From: Bacteroidaceae bacterium | Lineage (GTDB): Bacteria; Bacteroidota; Bacteroidia; Bacteroidales; Bacteroidaceae | Reading direction: 5' to 3' | NCBI GenBank assembly: GCA_017617315.1 | Contig: JAFZWM010000056.1 | Location: 1 to 64,000, forward strand | DNA: 64,000 nucleotides | In this document: in pieces, positions 16,435-27,400 of the stretch | Numbering within the stretch: position 1 is the first letter of the stretch | How the letters are laid out: the number at the start of each line of letters is the position of its first letter | Program-made: the position numbers and the translations under genes | The notes under the pieces: generated by a model | The model's input: the letters and a program-made list of their open reading frames with translations, nothing else | Databases searched by the model: none | Told to the model about the DNA's origin: nothing

Positions 16435-17571
16435 TTATTTTTTCAGTTTGTAAAGTTCTGTTCCGGCAAGCAGGAAGCAGCCTATGCCGTAGTCCTCAAA
16501 GTCAGGGAAGTTGTTGTAGCCCACAGGCTGTCCGTCCTTAGGCTCTTTTCCTGTGCCCTGAACATAGCCCAGCATGCCGTTGTCCGGGTGGATGCACTCC
16601 TTAACCATGTTGTTCCAAGCCTTCTCTATTACTGGCAGATACGTTGCGCGGTCGAGAATACCTGTTCTGATTCCGTATGCCATACCATATATAAATAGAG
16701 ATGTTCCTGAAACTTCCTTTCCTCCGAAGTTGCTCTCGTCGTGCATGCTTACGTTCCAATAGCCGTCGCTGCGCTGGCATGCCTTGATAGCCTTGCTCAT
16801 TGCCACAAAGTCGTTTATGTAGTCCTTGCGGTGAGGCTCGTTTGCCGGAATCTCGTCAAGAACGCGTACAAGTGCCGCGTAAACCCATCCGTTTCCGCGT
16901 GCCCAGTAGCAGTTCTTTCCGTTAGGCTCTTTGTATGGTGGGTCAAAGTCCTTGTCTCTCCACCATAGTCCTTCCTTGGCGTTGTACATACCGGCCTCGC
17001 CCTGCTTGTTGCGTGTGTAGGCATACATATCCCACATCTTGTTCCAGTATTTAGGCTCGTTCAGAGTCTTGCCCAGTTTTGCAAGAACCGGCATACCCAT
17101 CTGAATGGCATCAATCCACCACCAGTCGCTGTCGTCAGGATTGTTTACAATCATGTCGGCGTTTATTATGGCGTTCTGAATCATCTTCCAGTCGTGAGTA
17201 AGGCGGTACATATCTATATATGTCTGGCTGCAGCAGTAATCGTCGGCATCTTTTGTCGTGTTGCCGTTGCGTGGAGTCCACTTGTGCTGCTCGCCCCAGT
17301 CGTAGGTATATTTGAAATACGCGTCTCTTGGCTGGATGGCATAGAGAGCCATCAGTCCTTCGTAATACACGGCGCGAGTCCACAGACTGCTCGGACGCAT
17401 CTTCTTGACGTATGTAGGGAGTGTAGGGTCGGGATACTTCTTCATAAAGTAGCCGTTCACTTTCTCAACAGAGGCAAGTATCTCCTTCTGCGATGGCAGC
17501 TGTGCAAATACAGTCGATGTACTTGTAACTATTCCTGCTACTGCACAAAGAATAACCTTTTTAAGTTCCAT
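16435..17571 (-). CDS. GH105 unsaturated rhamnogalacturonyl hydrolase
   Basis: A 378-aa secreted protein (signal peptide ends STVFAQ, residue 24) with the (alpha/alpha)6-barrel pattern of GH105/GH88: LWTRAVYYEGLMALYAI, TYDWGEQHKWTPRNG, DDYCCSQTYIDMYRLT, and WWWIDAIQMGMP with catalytic Asp154, later YWARGNGWVYAALVRVLDE. It removes the unsaturated galacturonate that a rhamnogalacturonan lyase leaves at the non-reducing end, so it acts after the PL11 enzyme encoded at 31532. It is the first gene of the leftward operon and is divergent from susC. Confidence 0.93.
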   Translation of the reverse strand: MELKKVILCAVAGIVTSTSTVFAQLPSQKEILASVEKVNGYFMKKYPDPTLPTYVKKMRPSSLWTRAVYYEGLMALYAIQPRDAYFKYTYDWGEQHKWTPRNGNTTKDADDYCCSQTYIDMYRLTHDWKMIQNAIINADMIVNNPDDSDWWWIDAIQMGMPVLAKLGKTLNEPKYWNKMWDMYAYTRNKQGEAGMYNAKEGLWWRDKDFDPPYKEPNGKNCYWARGNGWVYAALVRVLDEIPANEPHRKDYINDFVAMSKAIKACQRSDGYWNVSMHDESNFGGKEVSGTSLFIYGMAYGIRTGILDRATYLPVIEKAWNNMVKECIHPDNGMLGYVQGTGKEPKDGQPVGYNNFPDFEDYGIGCFLLAGTELYKLKK

Positions 17572-17885
17572 AATAAAAGTTTTTTATTTGTTATTAAATC
17601 TTATAGTTGGCGCAAAGTTAATAAAATTAGGTTAATAAAGAGGGTGAGTAATTGGTATTTTATGTTGTATATTTGGCACTTAACGTGTCGAAAAAAGCCT
17701 TTTTTACTAAAATTAAACTTAAAGTAAACATTTTTTTACTTGTTTTTCCGTAACAATATTTATATTTGCAATGTTACTATTATGAATTTAGTTTTTGGTT
17801 TAAACAAGATATCCTGAAAAAAGCACAGAGTTGCGTTGGATTTAATATTTGAGAAAAAAGTTTAATAACCTTTAAAACATTAGAA
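17572..17885. promoter_or_regulatory. Divergent promoter region between GH105 and susC
   Basis: A 314-bp A+T-rich gap. On the plus strand TTG (17740-17742), 18 bp, then TATATTTG (17761-17768) is a plausible promoter for susC, leaving a leader of about 110 nt. A second TATATTTG (17668-17675) has no good upstream partner. On the minus strand TAACTTTG (17613-17620) can serve the GH105 operon. The hybrid two-component regulator encoded at 24429 probably acts here, but I could not identify its binding site. Confidence 0.6.
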
Positions 17886-20800
17886 ATGAATCTAAAATCC
17901 TTTGGTGAAGGAAATTTGTTGTTCGCAGCATTATTCTGCTCGGCATTTGCGGGCGTTAATGTGGAAGCAACGGCAAAATCCGCTCCTGCCATAAGCGCAG
18001 AAGAACCTGAAACAGTTTTTAAAGGAACTGTTGTTGACAATTCGGGAAGCCCAATTATTGGTGCTAACATCCTTGTAAAGGGAACAAGTACTGGTACTAT
18101 CAGCGACTTTAATGGTGACTTCATGATTAAGTGTCGCAAGACCAATTTGCTCGAAATCTCTTACATTGGATACATTACCCAGACAGTTAAGGTTTCGCAG
18201 AACATGCAGGTTGTTCTTGTCGAAGACGACCGCGCCCTTGATGAGGTTGTAGTCGTTGGTTACGGTGTGCAGCGTAAGACCGACGTTACCGGATCTATGG
18301 CACGCGTAGGCGAGAAGGAACTGAAGGCTATGCCTGTAAGCAACGCCCTCGAAGGTATGCAGGGTAGGGCTGCCGGTGTTGATATTGTCAACAGCCAGCG
18401 TCCTGGTGAAATCGGTGGAATCAGCATTCGTGGTGTCCGCTCTCTTACAGCAAGTTCCGACCCGTTGTATGTTGTAGATGGTATGATTAGTTCTAACGAC
18501 CTTATTTCTATCAACCCAGCGGATATCGAGTCTGTCGATATCTTGAAGGATGCCTCTGCAACTGCCATCTACGGTTCGCGTGGTGCGAATGGTGTTGTCC
18601 TTATCACTACTAAGAAAGGTAAGGAAGGCAAGATGAGTGTTAATTATTCTGGTACTGTTAAGTTCGAGACCCTTAGCGATGTTGCCGAAAATATGTCGGC
18701 TGCCGAATGGCTTGATTATTCACGTCTTGCAAAATATACAGCCGGAAACTATGCTTCTGAAATTGGTTCAAATGGAAAGATTATTCCTGTTGAGTCTATA
18801 GATAAGAATCTTTACGGAAGTGTTGCTGCTTCTTGGAAGAATATCGAAAAGGCATACGCAAGCGGTTCTTACAATCCAGCATTGGTAGGCGAGTACGACT
18901 GGACTTCTCACGGAAAGAGAACTGGTGTAACTCACGACCATAACATCAACTTCTCTGGCGGTACTGATAAGTTCCAGGCATACGGCTCATTCGGTTATTT
19001 GAACCAGAAGAGTGTGCAGCCTGGTCAGGAATATACTCGTTATTCTGCTAAGGTAACATTCGATGCCGAGCCTCTTCCTTATCTTAAAATAGGTGCTTCT
19101 ATTAATGGCACATACGCCGAGCAGGATTATGGTTATAGCTTTACTAAGTCAACAACAGGTGCAGGTGATTACTACAACGCACTTCGCGCTATGTTGCCTT
19201 GGTCTGTTCCGTACGACGAGAATGGCGATTACATCCGTAACCCTAATGCCGATGTAAATATCATCAACCCAATCAATGAGCTTGATTTGAACGTAAATCA
19301 GCGCAAGAGACTCAATGTTTCAGGTGTTTTCTATGCTGATGTAAACTTCGGCAAGATGTGGAAGCCTCTCGAAGGATTGAGATACCGTGTTCAGTTCGGT
19401 CCTGAGTTCCGTCAGTACGAAACAGGTACAATGAACAAGTACGGCTCTATCAACTCCGATTATAGCCGTAAGGGTAGCTGGGCTCGTAACCAGAATAGAA
19501 ACTGGGTACTCGATAACCTTATTTACTATGATAAGGTATTTGCTGATGTTCATAAGGTAGGTATCACTTTGATGCAGAGTGCAACAAAGAATCATTATGA
19601 TACTATGTCTATCAGCAACTCGGCTTTGACTTCAGATTCAGAACTTTGGTACAATCTTGGTCAGCCTGCAGATAGTGCAACACCTGCAACAGGTTATAGC
19701 GAATCACAGATGGCTTCATACATGGCTCGTTTGAACTACTCATTTATGGATAAGTATTTGCTTACAGCTTCTATCCGTCGAGATGGTTCTTCTGTTCTTT
19801 CTGCTGGTCACAAGTGGGATAACTTCGGTTCTATTGCCTTGGGTTGGCGTATCGACCAGGAAGAGTTTATGCAGGATGTTGACTGGGTTAGCCAGTTGAA
19901 ACTTCGTGCAGGTTATGGTTCATCTGGTTCTTCTGCTATTGGTGCATACGATACAAAGGGTGCACTTCAGGAGTTGTATTATCATTGGGCTGGTAAGTCT
20001 GCTTTGGGTTACCTTGGCTCTGATGCTTCTGCAAAGACACCGAATAAAATGGCTAACCAGAATGTTGGCTGGGAGCGTACAACTCAGACAAACATTGGTG
20101 TTGACTTTGCTATTTTTAAGAGCCGAATCAGCGGTACTATTGATTACTATATGAATAAGACCGACGATATCCTTACAGCGATGAATATTCCTTCAATCTC
20201 AGGATATACTTCAACAATGGCTAATGTGGCTGCTTCTAAGGGTTGGGGTGTTGATGTTCAGTTGAGTGCGATTCCATACCAAGGCAATGGCTTCAGATGG
20301 ACTACAACCCTTACATGGTCAACCGATAAGAGTGAGATTACTGAACTTGCTAACGGTTCAAAAGAAGATGTTGGTAATAGATGGTTCGTAGGCGAGGATA
20401 TTGGTGTGTTCTTCGACTATGTATATGATGGCATCTGGAAGACAGTTGATGAGGATAAGGCGAAGTCTTACAACCGCAAGGTTGGTCAGATAAGAGTTAA
20501 GGATGTTGATAACGATGGTGATATCGACGCAAACGACCGTCAGATAGTAGGTTATTATCGCCCATCATGGAGCGGTGGTTGGAGTAACACACTTACATAT
20601 AAGAACTGGGAGCTCTCATTCTTTATCTACTCTCGTTGGGGATTCACCGTAAATCAGGGTGCTGTTACTCTCGACGGTCGTTTCATGCAGCGTAAACTCG
20701 ACTACTTCGTTCCTGGATACAACGAGAATGCTGAGTACTATCAGCCAGGTATCAACGGTGAAAGTCAGGATCAGTACCAGAGTTGTATGAACTATCAGGA

Positions 20801-21038
20801 TGGTTCTTACATCAAGTTGCGTAACGTATCTCTTGGCTATTCTTTGTCGCCAAAGCAGCTTAACGGTACAGGACTTTCAAACCTAAAGATTTACGCTCAG
20901 TTAATGAATCCTTGTACACTATACAGTAAATGTAAATGGTTGGATACCGACCTCATGAACTACGATAACAATGCAAGAATCATGGGTTCTGCAACTACAA
21001 TCCGTGGCTTTGTTATTGGTCTTAACGTAGGATTCTAA
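17886..21038 (+). CDS. SusC-type TonB-dependent transporter of the RG-I locus
   Basis: A 1050-aa outer-membrane transporter. After a signal peptide (about 1-30) comes a carboxypeptidase-like domain (VFKGTVVDNSGSPIIGANIL), a TonB box region (LDEVVVVGYGVQRKTDVTGS), a plug with IRGVRSLTASSDPLYVVDGM and DASATAIYGSRGANGVVLIT, then a large barrel ending GFVIGLNVGF. It imports oligosaccharides as a lidded complex with the SusD gene 28 bp downstream. The substrate is inferred to be rhamnogalacturonan oligomers from the neighbouring GH105, CE12, GH106, GH2 and PL11 genes. Confidence 0.95.
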   Translation: MNLKSFGEGNLLFAALFCSAFAGVNVEATAKSAPAISAEEPETVFKGTVVDNSGSPIIGANILVKGTSTGTISDFNGDFMIKCRKTNLLEISYIGYITQTVKVSQNMQVVLVEDDRALDEVVVVGYGVQRKTDVTGSMARVGEKELKAMPVSNALEGMQGRAAGVDIVNSQRPGEIGGISIRGVRSLTASSDPLYVVDGMISSNDLISINPADIESVDILKDASATAIYGSRGANGVVLITTKKGKEGKMSVNYSGTVKFETLSDVAENMSAAEWLDYSRLAKYTAGNYASEIGSNGKIIPVESIDKNLYGSVAASWKNIEKAYASGSYNPALVGEYDWTSHGKRTGVTHDHNINFSGGTDKFQAYGSFGYLNQKSVQPGQEYTRYSAKVTFDAEPLPYLKIGASINGTYAEQDYGYSFTKSTTGAGDYYNALRAMLPWSVPYDENGDYIRNPNADVNIINPINELDLNVNQRKRLNVSGVFYADVNFGKMWKPLEGLRYRVQFGPEFRQYETGTMNKYGSINSDYSRKGSWARNQNRNWVLDNLIYYDKVFADVHKVGITLMQSATKNHYDTMSISNSALTSDSELWYNLGQPADSATPATGYSESQMASYMARLNYSFMDKYLLTASIRRDGSSVLSAGHKWDNFGSIALGWRIDQEEFMQDVDWVSQLKLRAGYGSSGSSAIGAYDTKGALQELYYHWAGKSALGYLGSDASAKTPNKMANQNVGWERTTQTNIGVDFAIFKSRISGTIDYYMNKTDDILTAMNIPSISGYTSTMANVAASKGWGVDVQLSAIPYQGNGFRWTTTLTWSTDKSEITELANGSKEDVGNRWFVGEDIGVFFDYVYDGIWKTVDEDKAKSYNRKVGQIRVKDVDNDGDIDANDRQIVGYYRPSWSGGWSNTLTYKNWELSFFIYSRWGFTVNQGAVTLDGRFMQRKLDYFVPGYNENAEYYQPGINGESQDQYQSCMNYQDGSYIKLRNVSLGYSLSPKQLNGTGLSNLKIYAQLMNPCTLYSKCKWLDTDLMNYDNNARIMGSATTIRGFVIGLNVGF

Positions 21039-21066
21039 TTATTAACATCAGTAAGAAAAAAAGATT

Positions 21067-23178
21067 ATGAAATTAAATAGAATTTTATTATCGTCTTTGT
21101 TCTTGGCTTCGATGGGTTTTGTTGCGACCGGATGTAGCGACAGTTTCCTTGATGAGGAGCAGCTTAATCGTAAGAACCTTGACTATTACAAGTCTGAAGA
21201 TGGTATAAACGATCTTATTACAGGTACATATTCAACTCTTGGCTGGAAGTTCAACTACAGCTGGGGCTACGGATTGTACAATATGGGTGTCGACGAATAT
21301 ACCGATGCCAACAACGAGGTGGCATCAATGAATGGTTATTCAACCCTTATCTCTACAGAAGGAACTTACATTCCTGGCTTGGCAGACAATATGTATAACC
21401 GTATTGAAGCAGCGAACAGAGCCATTGAAAATATTCCTTTGTATTATTCAAAAGCTTTGGATTCTTATAATACACGTTTGGGCGAGGCTTACTTCTTCCG
21501 CGCATACTGCTATTTTGAGCTCGTTAAGACATACGGTGCTATGCCTTTGAAGTTGAAGTCAACGGAGTCTGATAAGGATACATATTTCCCAAGAAATACC
21601 GAGGACGAGTGCTTTGCACAGATTATAAGCGACTTTACTCAGGCATACGAGTTGCTGCCAGTAAAGCCAGAGGCTCAGGGACGAGTTACAAAGTATGCTG
21701 CAGCCCACTTCCTTGCAAAGGCTAAGCTTACACGCGCAAGCGAACTTTATTCAGGCTGGAATTCTTCTTATATAAGTTCAGACTTGAACGATGTTATCAA
21801 GCTTACAAAGGAGGTTATTGCTGCTCATCCTCTATGTGCAGATTTCGCTTCTTTGTGGAACTATACTAAGCCTGATGATGCCAACGAGAGTGTCTCTGAA
21901 ATCGTTTTGGCTGCCCAGTTCACTCTTGATGAGGCAACACAGGGACGTTTCGGAAACCAGGCACACTTGGCATTCCCTGCCGTTTATCAGGATATGGCTG
22001 GAACAAAGCGTGATATCTCGGGCGACCGTGAGTTCTGCTACTTGCGTACAACAAACTACACACTCGATGTGTACGACCGTGTAAACGACTCTCGTTTTTG
22101 GAAGACATTCATTACTTGCTACGGCTGTAATGATACAAAGGGGGCTCCAACTTATGAGGCAGGACAGGCTGCTTTTCTGCCTGCTGGTGTAAGTGCAGGT
22201 AACAAGAGATTTGTTGGTGGTGAGTTAGGAATCAGGTATATTATCAATGATGCTGGTGATAATGAATATCAGCAACTTGTTTATAAAGATGAAAAAGGAA
22301 ATGAAGTTCGTGCAGAAGGTCAGGTTACACGCAATGGTGTAATGCAGGCACCTCACACATTCGTCCGCTACTTTGCAGGCGAAGAGCAGAACTGGGTAAC
22401 TGGTCACGGAAACTATGGCAACTATGCTCAGAAGAAGCGTTTTGTAGCAAATGGTAAGCATCGTGATGGTGCTCGTAACGCTATTGCTTCTCAGTTTGGA
22501 ACTCGCGACGCTATCGTTGCACGTTCTGCCGAGGATGTATTGATGTGTGCCGAGGCATACGCTCGCAAGAAGGAGTATGCCAAGGTTGTTGAGATGATTA
22601 ACATGCTTCGTGAGCGTGCAGGATATGCCGAGGGCGAGGACCGTTCAATCCATGTTGACGGTGGCGGTGCTTATGTAAACAATACAGCTTGTGCAGGCAA
22701 GGGTGGCGGTTATAGCGCAGATGGTGCTATCTACACAACAGCCAACACTTACTACGAGTCAAACAAGATTGAGGAAGTAACTACAGAGTCTACTAAGGAC
22801 AAGATGCTTCTGACAGACGTAAACGACATTCTTAATTCCGAAATCGATAATAAGATTTTCGCCGCTCTTAAGGCAACAGGCGGCGAAATGTTCAAGGGAG
22901 ACGAAGAATATCAGAAGGTAATGAACTTCATCCTTAACGAACGTACTCGTGAGCTTACAGGTGAGTACACACGTTGGGAGGACTTGGCACGCCAGCGTCA
23001 GCTTGAGGTAAGACACAAGGCATTTAACGATGCCGGCGTTCGCGGTCAGGGTACTTTCAACCCTAAGGTACATTACTATCGTCCAATCCCACAGGGATTG
23101 CTCGATGCTCTGACAGATGAAAGCGGCAAGTCTTTGTCATCAGATGCAAAGGCTGCATATCAGAATCCTGGATATTAA
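21067..23178 (+). CDS. SusD-type surface glycan-binding lipoprotein of the RG-I locus
   Basis: A 703-aa lipoprotein with a lipobox (GFVATGC, Cys about residue 23) followed by CSDSFLDEEQLNRKN, the usual SusD start. TPR-like helices include EAYFFRAYCYFELVKTYGAMPL. The C-terminal half carries NFILNERTRELTGEYTRWED and ends YRPIPQGLLDALTD ... YQNPGY, the family's standard closing motif. It is longer than the common 500-600 residues, with inserted segments at about 380-560. It forms the mobile lid on the SusC partner and binds the glycan at the cell surface. Confidence 0.95.
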   Translation: MKLNRILLSSLFLASMGFVATGCSDSFLDEEQLNRKNLDYYKSEDGINDLITGTYSTLGWKFNYSWGYGLYNMGVDEYTDANNEVASMNGYSTLISTEGTYIPGLADNMYNRIEAANRAIENIPLYYSKALDSYNTRLGEAYFFRAYCYFELVKTYGAMPLKLKSTESDKDTYFPRNTEDECFAQIISDFTQAYELLPVKPEAQGRVTKYAAAHFLAKAKLTRASELYSGWNSSYISSDLNDVIKLTKEVIAAHPLCADFASLWNYTKPDDANESVSEIVLAAQFTLDEATQGRFGNQAHLAFPAVYQDMAGTKRDISGDREFCYLRTTNYTLDVYDRVNDSRFWKTFITCYGCNDTKGAPTYEAGQAAFLPAGVSAGNKRFVGGELGIRYIINDAGDNEYQQLVYKDEKGNEVRAEGQVTRNGVMQAPHTFVRYFAGEEQNWVTGHGNYGNYAQKKRFVANGKHRDGARNAIASQFGTRDAIVARSAEDVLMCAEAYARKKEYAKVVEMINMLRERAGYAEGEDRSIHVDGGGAYVNNTACAGKGGGYSADGAIYTTANTYYESNKIEEVTTESTKDKMLLTDVNDILNSEIDNKIFAALKATGGEMFKGDEEYQKVMNFILNERTRELTGEYTRWEDLARQRQLEVRHKAFNDAGVRGQGTFNPKVHYYRPIPQGLLDALTDESGKSLSSDAKAAYQNPGY

Positions 23179-23213
23179 TATTTTTAATTCATAGAGACTG
23201 TTCATGTTTTATC

Positions 23214-23250
23214 AACAGGCGCGCACGGGAGAGTGTGCGCCTGTTTTTTT
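23214..23250 (+). terminator. Terminator after susD
   Basis: A 12-bp stem with one G-T pair (ACAGGCGCGCAC, 23215-23226, with 23233-23244), 6-nt loop, then seven T. It ends the susCD transcript before the repeat region. Confidence 0.9.
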
Positions 23251-23279
23251 CACTCTCTTTTTCTTTTCTCATCTCGAAT

Positions 23280-23560
23280 CTACCCCCTTGCTACCCCCTT
23301 GCTACCTTCTTGCTACTATCTTGCTACCTTCTTCCTACTATCTTGTTACATACTTCCTTCTGGCTTCCTTGAACATACCCTTAATGTTGCTTCATTGTAC
23401 CTTGGATGTACCTTGGACGTACCTTCCCGCTATTTTGTATTTACCAAAAGGATAAATCCTTCATAAATTGTTCTTTATTATTTTCAAATTGTTAATTGTG
23501 AATTCTGAATTCCTGTTTTTTCAACTTTAAATTTTCAAGTTTCAACTTTCTTTCTCTTGC
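23280..23560. repeat. Partial compound repeat: 11-bp array of a second sequence type plus shared tail
   Basis: Thirteen contiguous 11-bp units (23280-23422), first CTACCCCCTTG, CTACCTTCTTG or CTACTATCTTG, later CTTGGATGTAC and CTTGGACGTAC. They are followed by GCTATTTTGTATTTACCAAA and the same GTGAATTCTGAATTC / TTTTCAACTTTAAATTTTCA tail seen in the other copies. The left flank with hairpin is missing. The unit sequence differs from the CATATAGCCAA type, but the 11-bp length and the tail are shared. Confidence 0.85.
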
Positions 23561-23624
23561 AGATGCTTAAAACCCGAGCGAAACCCGAAGGCATCCCGAA
23601 GAAATCTCACAACAGGCATTAGCA

Positions 23625-23975
23625 GACGCTTTCAGCGTCATTCCGAAGTAGCGTACGATTTGTGATTTGCATTTGCCATTGAATAAAGAATTTTCGACCT
23701 ACTCATCACCTGCCTTTGATATACTTTTGATATAGCCAACATATAGCTAACATATAGCCAACATATAGGCTACATATAGCTTGCATATACCTTCCATATA
23801 CCTTCCATATACCTTGCCACTATTTTGTATTTACCAAAAGAATAAATCCATCATAAATTGTCCTTTATTGTTTTCGAATTGTTAATTGTGAATTCTGACT
23901 TCCTGTTTTTTCAACTTTAAATTTTCAACTTTCAAGTTTAAAAATTGTCAATTGTCAACTGTGAATTGTGAATTA
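23625..23975. repeat. Compound dispersed repeat element, copy 2
   Basis: Same order of parts as copy 1 at 543-1027: hairpin GACGCT/AGCGTC with TTC loop, flank GATTTGTGATTTGCA and GAATTTTCGACCTA, an array of about nine 11-bp units (23718-23816; CATATAGCCAA drifting to CATATACCTTC), CCACTATTTTGTATTTACC, and 7-bp units ending GTGAATTGTGAATTA. The end abuts the -7 box of the rhaM promoter at 23981. The array is half as long as in copy 1, so unit number varies between copies. Confidence 0.85.
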
Positions 23976-23980
23976 TTTTT

Positions 23981-23988
23981 TATCTTTG
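23981..23988 (+). promoter_or_regulatory. Probable -7 promoter box for rhaM
   Basis: TATCTTTG matches TAnnTTTG and lies 52 bp before the rhaM start, immediately right of the repeat element. No clear TTTG is seen about 19 bp upstream, where the element's 7-bp units lie, so element DNA supplies the -33 region. Confidence 0.5.
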
Positions 23989-24039
23989 TTGCACGATTTC
24001 ATTAACTATAATTAAAACAAATACTAATAAAATCTTATC

Positions 24040-24354
24040 ATGAGAAGAGAAGCATTCAAGATGTTCCTGAAGCCGGGCTTCGAGGACGAGTATCAGAAAC
24101 GCCATGCAGCCATCTGGCCTGAGTTGAAGAAAATGTTGTCGGACGGCGGCGTGCGCAACTATTCAATCTATTGGGACAAGGATACAAACATACTTTTTGC
24201 ATATCAGGAGATAGAAGGCGAGGAGTCTTCGCAGGACATGGGCGCAAACCCTGTTGTGCAGAAGTGGTGGGACTATATGGCAGACATTATGGAGGTGAAC
24301 GAAGATAATTCTCCGGTAACTATCCCATTGTCAGAAAGATTTCACATGGATTGA
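24040..24354 (+). CDS. rhaM: L-rhamnose mutarotase
   Basis: A 104-aa cytoplasmic protein, the full length of RhaM. It interconverts the alpha and beta anomers of L-rhamnose, feeding rhamnose isomerase. Visible family features are MFLKPGFEDEYQKRHAAIWP with Tyr18 and His22 at the same positions as in E. coli RhaM, NYSIYWDKDTNILFAYQEIE, and VVQKWWDYMADIME with the paired Trp. The ending NSPVTIPLSERFHMD also matches the family. No isomerase, kinase or aldolase gene is in the window, so rhamnose catabolism must be encoded elsewhere. It stands between susD and the regulator in the RG-I locus. Confidence 0.95.
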   Translation: MRREAFKMFLKPGFEDEYQKRHAAIWPELKKMLSDGGVRNYSIYWDKDTNILFAYQEIEGEESSQDMGANPVVQKWWDYMADIMEVNEDNSPVTIPLSERFHMD

Positions 24355-24428
24355 TAGAAATTAGTGTTTTTTTAGTATCTTTGCCTGCGTATATAACTTA
24401 GAATTACTAACTGTATCGAGAGGCAAGG

Positions 24429-27400
24429 ATGCTAAAAAAACTTTTATCAATATTTCTGATTTTTTTTACGGCTGTCGGTGCTGCGGCACAAGTACAGTCG
24501 TCCGACTATTACCGCTTTAAGCAATATTCAACCCCCGACGGATTGCCGAACAACATGGTGCATCAGGTGTACCAGGACAACGACGGCTTTCTGTGGGTGG
24601 CTACATACTACGGACTGTTCCGCTATGACGGATATAACGTCAGCGCGCTGAGAACAGATTTTCATATCAAGAACATTCTGCCGAGCAGCAACGTGCTTTG
24701 CGTAAGGGAGAATGCACAGAACCGCCTTTTTATCGGTACGCACGGCGGACTCTCAATATACGACAAGCGTACGGGTGCGGTGAAGAGCTACACCGCCAAC
24801 GGATTCGACAAGCAGCGACTTAACGATATATATGTGGCATCGGACAAGAAAGTGTATCTGGGCTACATTCGCGGAATGGCATACTACGACGAGGCCAACG
24901 ACTCTGTTGTGGCTATGACGCACAAGGTTTGCGAGGGCGATATTCCCGAAGGCGTTAACATTCAGGGTATTATTGAAGACGCAAACCACAATCTGATAAT
25001 AGGAACGTGGAGCAACGGACTGTACCATTTCAACGTTAAGACAAAGGTATTTACGCACTTCAATCCGTTTGGCGACAACACACGCATCGTCAAACTATAT
25101 CGCGACTCCAACGGCTCGATGTGGGCCGGAACATGGGGCTCGGGATTCTTCCGTTTCAAGATTGACATCAAAAACTATAAGGTTGATTACGAGCATTGGG
25201 CAAGTTCGGGCGACGAGCGTTCGCTCATCTCAAACTACGTCCTTTCAATCTGCGAGGATGACAACAAATGCCTGTGGCTCGGCACTCGCGACGGCGTGAG
25301 CATCATGCCGCTGAGCAGCGTTGGCACGTTTACCAACTATCAGGAGAAGGATAATCGCCACTATCTGCCGGCGCACGAGATAACATCGGTAATGCGAAGC
25401 AACAACGGTATTATCTGGCTTGGCTCGCAGGGCGACGGAATATTGCGTGCCGAGGTCAATTCGGGCGCATTCACAACCATCGACTTCAAGCAGTTCTCGG
25501 CATTCAATACCAACCACATAAGCGGATTGTATGTAGAGCCTAACGGCGCAATATGGGCTGGCATCGGCTACGGCATCGGCTATCTGCATGGGGGAAATGC
25601 CGTGAATGTAATGTCATCTAAACTGCCGTATGCTGTAAAGTACAGCCGGCGCACAAACGAGATACTGGCAGTTACTCAGGACTGCGGCGTTACGGTATGC
25701 AGCGGCGGAAAGGTGCTGAAGCAGTATCTTGTTGAAAACTGCGGGTTCATTCCGCATAACTTGGTGTTCGATGTGTGCGAGGACCACGACGGTAACTGGT
25801 GGGTAGGCTCTTACAAGGGCTTGGGTATAAGATACAAGGACGGCAGGGAGTTCTGCATGAACTCCGTTCCTGGTGCGCATCACGGTCTTCTGCAAGAAAC
25901 GACGCAGGTTATTGAAACGGCGGATAAGACTATCTGGCTGTGTACCAGCGGAAAAGGCGTGGTTCATATCTCGGGCAAGCTGAACAATCCGCGGATGTTC
26001 GTGTGTCAGGCCTATAATCATGAGAATGAGCAACTTCCGGTAGATAACCCGTCGTGCATCTATCAGGACAAAAAGGGCAGGATATGGGTCGGCGCGGAAG
26101 GCGCGGGACTATGCCTGTACGATGCGAAGAACGACTGTTTCACATCTGTCCACGCCAAGTACAACCTTCCGGGCAATATGGTGAACAGTATTCAGGAAGA
26201 TGAGAACGGCAATCTGTGGATTGGAACGAACAACGGACTGGCATGCCTTATCCTCGACGGAGAGCAGTCGGGCAAGGTTCGGGTGTTTACCGTTGCCGAC
26301 GGATTGCCTGACAATTTCTTCAACATCCGTTCGGCATTCTTCCGAGACGGAGTGCTGTATTTCGGCTGTGCCAACGGAATCGTTGCGTTCCGCTCGGATA
26401 TCGTGAACAAGAAGAGCGGTACGCCGTCGATACACATTACCGACATCGTTATCGACGGCAAGTCGCTTGCCGACTACGACGATGAGGCACGCACCAAGAT
26501 TTCGAAATTCACTCCCGATTTTACAAACAAAATCGTTATTCCATACAACGCCAACAGCTTCGAGATTGAATTCGCATCGCTGACGTACACCATGCCAAAG
26601 CAGAACCGCTATGCCTATAAGCTCGAGGGCTATGACAAGGAGTGGCAGTATGTGGATTCAGACCATCGCGAGGCTCGATATTCAAATCTTGCATCGGGAA
26701 CATACGTCTTCAAGGTCAAGGGAACGAACGAGAACGGCGAGTGGAGCGAGGTGAGAACAATTACCGTGGTGATAACTCCGCCGTGGTGGCTTACATGGTG
26801 GGCATTCATGCTGTATATCGTTGCAGCTCTTACAATTTGCTACTTCGTGCTGAAGAATATGCGCAACCGCATGGCGCTGCGCAACCGCATAAGAGTAAAC
26901 GAGATGGAGAAGCACAAGGTTGAGGAACTGAACCACATCAAACTTCAGTTCTTTACAAATATAACCCACGAGCTGATGACTCCGCTCACGATAATCTCGG
27001 CATCGCTCGACGACCTGAAGGAGCGAGTACCGGAGGCGGGCGAGCTTGTTCGCACGATGGACGTTAATGTTCACCGACTGATAAGGCTGTTGCAGCAGAT
27101 TCTGGAGTTCCGCAAGGCAGAGACGGGCAACCTTAAACTTAGGGTTGCGAATGGCGATTTGGCTCTTTTCGTGCGTCAGGAAGCCGAGAGCTTCGAGTCG
27201 CTGATACGCAAGAAACAGCTTCATTTTTCGGTTGTGTGCGAAGAAGATGTGATGAATGCCTATTTCGATTGCGATAAAGTGGATAAGATACTGTATAATC
27301 TGCTTTCGAATTCGGCTAAATACAGTAACACTAACGGTTACATCCTTCTTACTCTGAAGTATCTGTCGGGAAAAGACTATGTTCAGCTATCTGTCAAGGA

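Noticed and set aside
17668-17675. First TATATTTG as the main susC promoter
   Set aside because: No partner element at proper spacing, and a second box at 17761 with TTG 18 bp upstream fits better.
23204-23466. Pro/Leu/Tyr-rich small open frames over the 11-bp array
   Set aside because: They are translations of the repeat units, and two frames give equally long products. No evidence of coding.
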